From Gammaproteobacteria bacterium (GTDB taxonomy: Bacteria; Pseudomonadota; Gammaproteobacteria; SZUA-140), in assembly GCA_026982145.1 (NCBI GenBank), contig JALSHQ010000029.1, positions 1 to 6,356 of the forward strand: a stretch of 6,356 nucleotides of DNA, read 5' to 3'. Positions within the stretch are counted from its first letter, which is position 1. Each line of letters begins with the position of its first letter. The notes under the pieces were generated by a model that was not told where the DNA came from, ran no database searches, and saw only the letters and a program-made list of their open reading frames with translations. Both the position numbers and the translations under genes were made by a program. Positions 1 through 3,545 of this stretch are shown in pieces.

Positions 1-810
1 ACGTCCGGTTGAACCTGTTACCTCAACGATCACCCCCTGAATTTTGGCAATGAAGGTGTTGAACCCCGCCACCAGCGCGCCTACCTCATCACGGCTGGAG
101 CTTTTGAGCCGTTGGGTCAGGTCACCATCGCCACTGGCCATCTCGTTGAGCGAATCCACTACTGCAGTAATATTACGACTGATTGAGTTACCGATGAACA
201 GCCCCCCCAGCCCAAGAATCAATGCGGTGACTAGGCCGATACTGGCACCCAGTATCAGCGCCTCCGAAGAAGATTCGTTTGCACCATCGATTGCGCCGGT
301 AAATAGAAGATAGCTACGATCACGAAAGGCACGCAAGTCTGTTTCCACAACCTTCAGATGCGCGTTCATCTTGGTCAGCGCAGGTCCCGCCGCTGCCATG
401 TCGAGCGTTTCATCGATCATGCCTCGGCTAAGGCTGTCGGCGCTCTGAACATAAGCAGTGAAATTCCCTAGCAGTTGATTTACCTCTGCCTGCGTTGCTG
501 TGTCCAGCACGGCAACCTCTTTTAATGCCTGCGTCCACGCTTCGACCAAAACGGTGATCTCATCAAGTATCTCTTCCTCGCCCGAGATGACGGCGGAGCT
601 ATAGCTCCCTTTGATTTCATCCAAATGAACCATGTTGGCATCTAGCCGCTCTAGAATTGGAAAATAGATATCGCGGACTTTTTCTAGCGTAATTTTGTTA
701 TGACTAGTCGCACTATAATTAAAGGCTAACGTCACAGAGAGACCAATAATACTGCCCGCCACAATCATCAACACTTTGGTTCGAATCGATAAATTTAAAA
801 ACAGATTCAT
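1..810 (-). CDS. Methyl-accepting chemotaxis protein, N-terminal part (cut by the left window edge)
   Basis: The first 270 residues of a transmembrane chemoreceptor can be read without a stop from an ATG at 810 to the window edge. A short cytoplasmic start (residues 1-10) is followed by TM1 (about 11-30), a mostly helical periplasmic region of about 155 residues (31-185) and TM2 (about 186-208). Then comes a HAMP linker (about 208-260) with the typical ASGDGDLTQRL and RDEVGALVAGFN segments. The size and helical look of the sensor region fit a four-helix-bundle ligand-binding domain, but the ligand cannot be told from sequence. The cytoplasmic signalling hairpin that contacts CheA/CheW would lie beyond the window, so the MCP call rests on TM-sensor-TM-HAMP architecture. 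A HAMP-bearing histidine kinase or diguanylate cyclase is the main alternative, though the upstream sigma-28-like promoter favours a chemoreceptor. The start is supported by AAGAGGG 7 nt upstream. Confidence 0.85.
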   Translation of the reverse strand, partial: MNLFLNLSIRTKVLMIVAGSIIGLSVTLAFNYSATSHNKITLEKVRDIYFPILERLDANMVHLDEIKGSYSSAVISGEEEILDEITVLVEAWTQALKEVAVLDTATQAEVNQLLGNFTAYVQSADSLSRGMIDETLDMAAAGPALTKMNAHLKVVETDLRAFRDRSYLLFTGAIDGANESSSEALILGASIGLVTALILGLGGLFIGNSISRNITAVVDSLNEMASGDGDLTQRLKSSSRDEVGALVAGFNTFIAKIQGVIVEVTGSTGR

Positions 811-817
811 TGGAAAA

Positions 818-824
818 CCCTCTT
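818..824 (-). promoter_or_regulatory. Ribosome binding site of the chemoreceptor gene
   Basis: On the minus strand AAGAGGG sits 7 nt before the ATG at 810. This is a good Shine-Dalgarno match at normal spacing, and it fixes that ATG as the start. Confidence 0.7.
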
Positions 825-877
825 ATTTCCTTGTTTTTAGCGGGGAATTATTAATTTTTCGCCGTTACGTAAGCTGT

Positions 878-904
878 ATATCGAGGAAAGGAGAGATAAC
901 TTTA
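878..904 (-). promoter_or_regulatory. Candidate sigma-28 (FliA) promoter for the chemoreceptor
   Basis: The minus strand reads TAAAGTTA (897-904), an 11-nt spacer (886-896), then CTCGATAT (878-885). The sigma-28 consensus is TAAAGTTT-N11-GCCGATAA. The -35 element matches 7 of 8 bases, the spacing is exact, and the -10 element keeps the CGATA core (5 of 8). Transcription would begin near 870, giving an untranslated leader of about 60 nt before the ATG at 810. Both the position and the gene type agree with flagellar/chemotaxis regulon control. It is a by-eye consensus match, not an experimentally supported site. Confidence 0.65.
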
Positions 905-962
905 ATCGCACTTTGGAAACAGAATCATTTGAACTAAAAGTAAGGGGGTTGAGATCAAATAT

Positions 963-1005
963 GCTTTATATATAGGCAAATAAAGCGCGGTGTAACACCT
1001 AGGTG
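963..1005. repeat. Cluster of short dyad symmetries between the acyltransferase-like gene and the chemoreceptor gene
   Basis: Three dyads are packed into 43 bp. GCTTTAT (963-969) pairs with ATAAAGC (980-986) across a 10-nt loop. GGTGT (989-993) pairs with ACACC (995-999) around one base. CACCTAGGTG (996-1005) is a perfect 10-bp palindrome overlapping the previous dyad. The first could form a 7-bp hairpin serving as a weak transcription end for the upstream gene, but no T-tract follows it on the minus strand. The zero- and one-base-loop palindromes look more like dimeric-protein binding sites than RNA hairpins. The rest of the 261-bp gap (811-1071) shows nothing else beyond the chemoreceptor promoter and ribosome binding site. 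Confidence 0.35.
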
Positions 1006-1071
1006 AAGGGTTAAGCATTCTTTAAAGCGGGGCACACTGCCGGTAGGTTATGCAGATAAGGCGGGCTCTTT

Positions 1072-1818
1072 TCAAGCCAAGGCAAACATCACCGCATAAA
1101 ACCCAGCGAACAACAACGGTTGGTGAATAAGATAGATCAACAGACTGTGGCGCCCGCCCCATGCTAGAGTCGATATCACCCAACACTTTTCCGGCACTGC
1201 TTTGGGTAATACCTTCTTTTTTTCGATCACGGCACCCAGAAACATTCCGATTAAAATAACACCAAACCAAGGAAGTAGTGGCACATAGTCAACGGTGGTG
1301 GGCCGCTCGCTAACGAGCCCTATCCAGTGCCATGCCGGTGCGTTAAACCATTCATGCTGAAACTGAACACCAAAAACAATTAGCGCAACGCCAAGCAGTA
1401 GATTTAGCCAATAAAAACCACGAAACAGAAGGCCAAGCAGCGTCGCAACGACAACGAAGTGCAACACGCCAAACAAGATCATACTCTTTGGAAACACCAG
1501 ATAGCTGCCAAATGTAACGGCGGCAGCGGCAGCGACTAATAACATCAAGCGCATAAAATAGCGCCGAAAGTTCACCCCATTTCCGGTGGCCAACTGAAGG
1601 CTGATGCCCGCTAAAAAGAGAAAAGAGGTAACAATTAAAGTGCGAAAATTAAGCCAGAATGGATCACGATAGAAATCAACTTCAACAATATTAAAATGAT
1701 TAAGGTCGTAGGTGAAATGAAAAACAACCATCATCACAATAGCAATGCCGCGCGCCATATCGATATGAATATAGCGCGCAGCGGGTTCTTTTTTAGCGCC
1801 TGAAAAAAAAACCGCCAC
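1072..1818 (-). CDS. DUF1624 / heparan-alpha-glucosaminide N-acetyltransferase-like integral membrane protein
   Basis: This 248-residue, very hydrophobic protein has about seven or eight membrane segments (roughly 23-40, 55-77, 88-108, 112-133, 136-152, 180-197, 212-222 and 225-245). The opening RYIHIDMARGIAIVMM with FHFTYDL (residues 15-39) is typical of the family: an Arg-Asp-Arg-Gly block at the membrane edge and a His (H34) in TM1. A later GVLH (H120), an LLPWFGVILIGMFLG segment (181-195) and a GRHSLLIYLIHQP segment (222-234) also fit. In lysosomal HGSNAT this fold carries an acetyl group from cytosolic acetyl-CoA across the membrane to a sugar amine; bacterial members are mostly uncharacterised, so the substrate is unknown. 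The GTG start at 1818 is forced: an in-frame TAA lies one codon upstream, and the next ATG (residue 21) would cut into the conserved first motif. The Shine-Dalgarno is weak. The gene begins 22 bp after the His-rich gene and is probably co-transcribed with it. Confidence 0.8.
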   Translation of the reverse strand: MAVFFSGAKKEPAARYIHIDMARGIAIVMMVVFHFTYDLNHFNIVEVDFYRDPFWLNFRTLIVTSFLFLAGISLQLATGNGVNFRRYFMRLMLLVAAAAAVTFGSYLVFPKSMILFGVLHFVVVATLLGLLFRGFYWLNLLLGVALIVFGVQFQHEWFNAPAWHWIGLVSERPTTVDYVPLLPWFGVILIGMFLGAVIEKKKVLPKAVPEKCWVISTLAWGGRHSLLIYLIHQPLLFAGFYAVMFALA

Positions 1819-1840
1819 GGTTTAACTCAAACCTCGTGCT

Positions 1841-2359
1841 TTATTGGGCTGAATAATGAACACCTCCTTTGTGCTTCTCACCATCGGCAGTCTTAAACAG
1901 AATCATTAGCTGGTGCTTGCCTTCATGCCCGAGGTCATAACCGGCCATCATCCAGTCACCCATTAACATCGCTTTTTTGGTCTCCGAGCTACCATTAGGA
2001 TGTTTCACTTTGGTGTTCATGACGATGTTGGTGAGTGCCTTGCCGTTCTTTTCGACCTTGATCATAAAGTCGTGACTCCCGCCCATCTCTTTACCCGGCT
2101 TGGCTTTCATCACATGGAAGGTTACGTCATAACCATCGATCTCTTTTTTGACTAGAAACATACTGCCCTTTTTTGAGTTGTGCGCTTCATGACCATCGTC
2201 TGAATCGTGGTGATCATCATGTTTCACGCCCGACTTATGGCCGTCACTGCCGTGGTCATCGTGGCCATGTGCATGCTCACCGGCTGCGTACAGTGGTGCT
2301 GCCACTGCCATCATGGCAGCGAATGAGACAACAGATAAAGGCTTCAATAGAGTGTTCAT
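1841..2359 (-). CDS. Exported His/Asp/Met-rich protein, probable periplasmic metal-binding protein
   Basis: This 172-residue protein starts with a Sec signal peptide (K6, hydrophobic core 8-24, likely cut after A25 or A26). The mature N-terminus (residues 27-60) is a low-complexity metal-ligand segment with ten His and eight Asp, including HAHGHDDH and HDDHHDSDD. A C-terminal domain of about 105 residues (66-172) reads as beta-strand rich and resembles the small Ig-like YtkA/FixH type. It is Met-rich (ten Met, with a MLMGDWMM cluster at 131-138) and carries further His. His and Met ligands next to a CusA-type pump suggest binding or buffering of Cu/Ag (or Zn/Ni) in the periplasm, in a role like CusF but without its sequence. 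I do not recognise a named gene. The ATG is well supported by AGGAG 6 nt upstream. It is separated from the upstream glycosyltransferase by a candidate terminator. Confidence 0.8.
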   Translation of the reverse strand: MNTLLKPLSVVSFAAMMAVAAPLYAAGEHAHGHDDHGSDGHKSGVKHDDHHDSDDGHEAHNSKKGSMFLVKKEIDGYDVTFHVMKAKPGKEMGGSHDFMIKVEKNGKALTNIVMNTKVKHPNGSSETKKAMLMGDWMMAGYDLGHEGKHQLMILFKTADGEKHKGGVHYSAQ

Positions 2360-2365
2360 AGTTTT

Positions 2366-2370
2366 CTCCT
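2366..2370 (-). promoter_or_regulatory. Ribosome binding site of the His-rich protein gene
   Basis: AGGAG on the minus strand lies 6 nt before the ATG at 2359. It is the strongest Shine-Dalgarno in the window, consistent with a well-expressed periplasmic protein. Confidence 0.75.
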
Positions 2371-2394
2371 ATTTATAAAAATTAGACTTCTCAC

Positions 2395-2426
2395 AAAAAA
2401 TAAACCGTTGTTGCACTGATGGTTTA
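2395..2426 (-). terminator. Candidate rho-independent terminator at the end of the glycosyltransferase gene
   Basis: The minus strand reads TAAACC (2426-2421), a 14-nt loop (2420-2407), GGTTTA (2406-2401), then six T (2400-2395). The 6-bp stem is perfect but has only two G-C pairs, so it is weak and read-through is likely. The stem's first three bases are the TAA stop codon of the glycosyltransferase. If functional, it would partly separate the pump-glycosyltransferase pair from the His-rich/membrane protein pair. No convincing sigma-70 promoter was found in the remaining gap. Confidence 0.4.
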
Positions 2427-3545
2427 AACGGGTGCTGCTTCGGCAGCTAAATCATGAAAAACAGCCATCAGCCCGCTAAAGTTCGTCTCCTCATCGAAGG
2501 TCGTATCAGCCCACGCCTTGCCGCTAAGCGCCAACTGCTCTTTCTGTGCGCTGTTTTCGTATAGCTGCTGCAGGCGCTCAGCGAGTGCGGCTGAATCTCC
2601 CGGGGGCACCAGAAAACCTGTCTCTCCATCGCGAATAATTTCGGGCACACCGCCGGCATCGGTGCCGATCACCGCCACACCAGCGCGCATCGCCTCGACC
2701 AGCACCAGCCCAAACGCTTCACAGTAAGTAGTTAAAGTGATCACGTCGAAAGCGGGCATGGCAGCCATCGGCTCATCAATAAAATCGACAAACTCGATAT
2801 GCTCAGCAAGCCCTCTCTTTTCAATGGTCTGCTTTAATTGATCGAAATAGTTTTCATCCATCACGTGGCCAATAATTGTGGCGCTGACATCCAGCTTCTT
2901 TTCAACCAGCATGGCAACAGCATCAACCAACAAGTGCTGCCCTTTGCCATGTTCGATACGCCCAAACATCCCGATATTGAAAGCACGCTTGATTGCCCTG
3001 CCGGGTAACTTCACCTCACGCTCAGGTGCTGTTTGCACTTTTGCTGGCGGCACTCCCAAATAAAGCAGCTGAATTTTATCGGGTGCTAGCGGCAAAAACT
3101 CAAGCGCCTCTTTACGCACCTGTTTGCTAATCGTTAGCAGCCGGTCTACCTGACTATAAAGAAAGCGGTGGGGCAGATCTTTCTTCGGCCGGGTGATCCC
3201 CATATGGCGCGTGTAGAGCAGCTTTGGTTTTCGCCTAGAAAAGTGCTTCGCCAATGCGGCAAGGCTAAGGTCCTTACCCCAGTGCATATGGATCACATCA
3301 ATTTTATTAACATCAATATAGCGTGCCAACTTCAGCGCACTGATAAGCGGCAAGGCACGAAAGCGCCACTGTAGATAAAAAGTGTTCACTTCACGCCCCT
3401 TTTCAGCCGCCGCAAGATAGCCATCTTCTCGTGTCACAAGCACGCAGTGGTCATCGCTGTTATTCACGATAAATCGCGCCACGCGCAGAGCGTACAACTC
3501 AAGTCCGCCGCGTCCTCCTGAGGTACATAACACTAAAGTATTCAT
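2424..3545 (-). CDS. Family 4 glycosyltransferase (GT-B fold)
   Basis: This 373-residue cytosolic enzyme would transfer a sugar from a nucleotide-sugar donor with retention of configuration. The N-terminal acceptor domain (about 1-175) has the glycine loop SGGRGGLELYA (9-19), HMHWG (86-90) and the LLTISKQVRKEAL segment (136-148). The C-terminal donor domain (about 186-345) begins with NIGMFGRIEHGKG (190-202; R196 and K201 in the usual donor-phosphate positions). It contains the EX7E motif, E276-E284, inside EAFGLVLVEAM, followed by GTDAGGVPEII (294-304). No signal peptide or membrane segment is seen, and the length is normal for the family. Acceptor and sugar cannot be assigned; members build LPS, capsule, exopolysaccharide or glycolipids. 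Its ATG overlaps the pump gene's TGA (ATGA, 3545-3542) and the upstream Shine-Dalgarno is poor, so translation probably depends on ribosomes finishing the pump. Confidence 0.9.
   Translation of the reverse strand: MNTLVLCTSGGRGGLELYALRVARFIVNNSDDHCVLVTREDGYLAAAEKGREVNTFYLQWRFRALPLISALKLARYIDVNKIDVIHMHWGKDLSLAALAKHFSRRKPKLLYTRHMGITRPKKDLPHRFLYSQVDRLLTISKQVRKEALEFLPLAPDKIQLLYLGVPPAKVQTAPEREVKLPGRAIKRAFNIGMFGRIEHGKGQHLLVDAVAMLVEKKLDVSATIIGHVMDENYFDQLKQTIEKRGLAEHIEFVDFIDEPMAAMPAFDVITLTTYCEAFGLVLVEAMRAGVAVIGTDAGGVPEIIRDGETGFLVPPGDSAALAERLQQLYENSAQKEQLALSGKAWADTTFDEETNFSGLMAVFHDLAAEAAPV
3542..3545 (-). other. ATGA stop/start overlap joining the pump and glycosyltransferase genes
   Basis: On the minus strand the pump ends CAA TGA while the glycosyltransferase begins ATG AAT, sharing four bases. 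Upstream, only GAGG at about 14 nt could serve as a Shine-Dalgarno. This is the classic arrangement for translational coupling within one transcript. Confidence 0.85.

Noticed and set aside
44..313. Plus-strand frame of 89 codons at the left end
   Set aside because: It is antisense to the HAMP and TM2 part of the chemoreceptor and is serine/proline-rich in the way antisense shadows often are.
1021..1071. Terminator directly after the membrane protein gene
   Set aside because: The GC-rich blocks here are both C-rich on the minus strand and do not pair. Only a 4-bp stem was found, with no T-tract.
1022..1270. Minus-strand frame of 82 codons overlapping the 3' end of the membrane protein gene
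   Set aside because: It is in a different frame of a well-supported membrane protein gene, and its product has no family features.
2190..2280. Repeat array suggested by recurring CAT/GTG/GAT triplets
   Set aside because: It is the codon pattern of the His/Asp-rich protein segment; no regular period or repeated unit is present.
2372..2400. TATAAA (2372-2377) with TTGTGA (2391-2396) as a promoter for the His-rich gene
   Set aside because: The spacing is only 13 nt, and a start site from that -10 would fall on the Shine-Dalgarno, leaving no usable leader.
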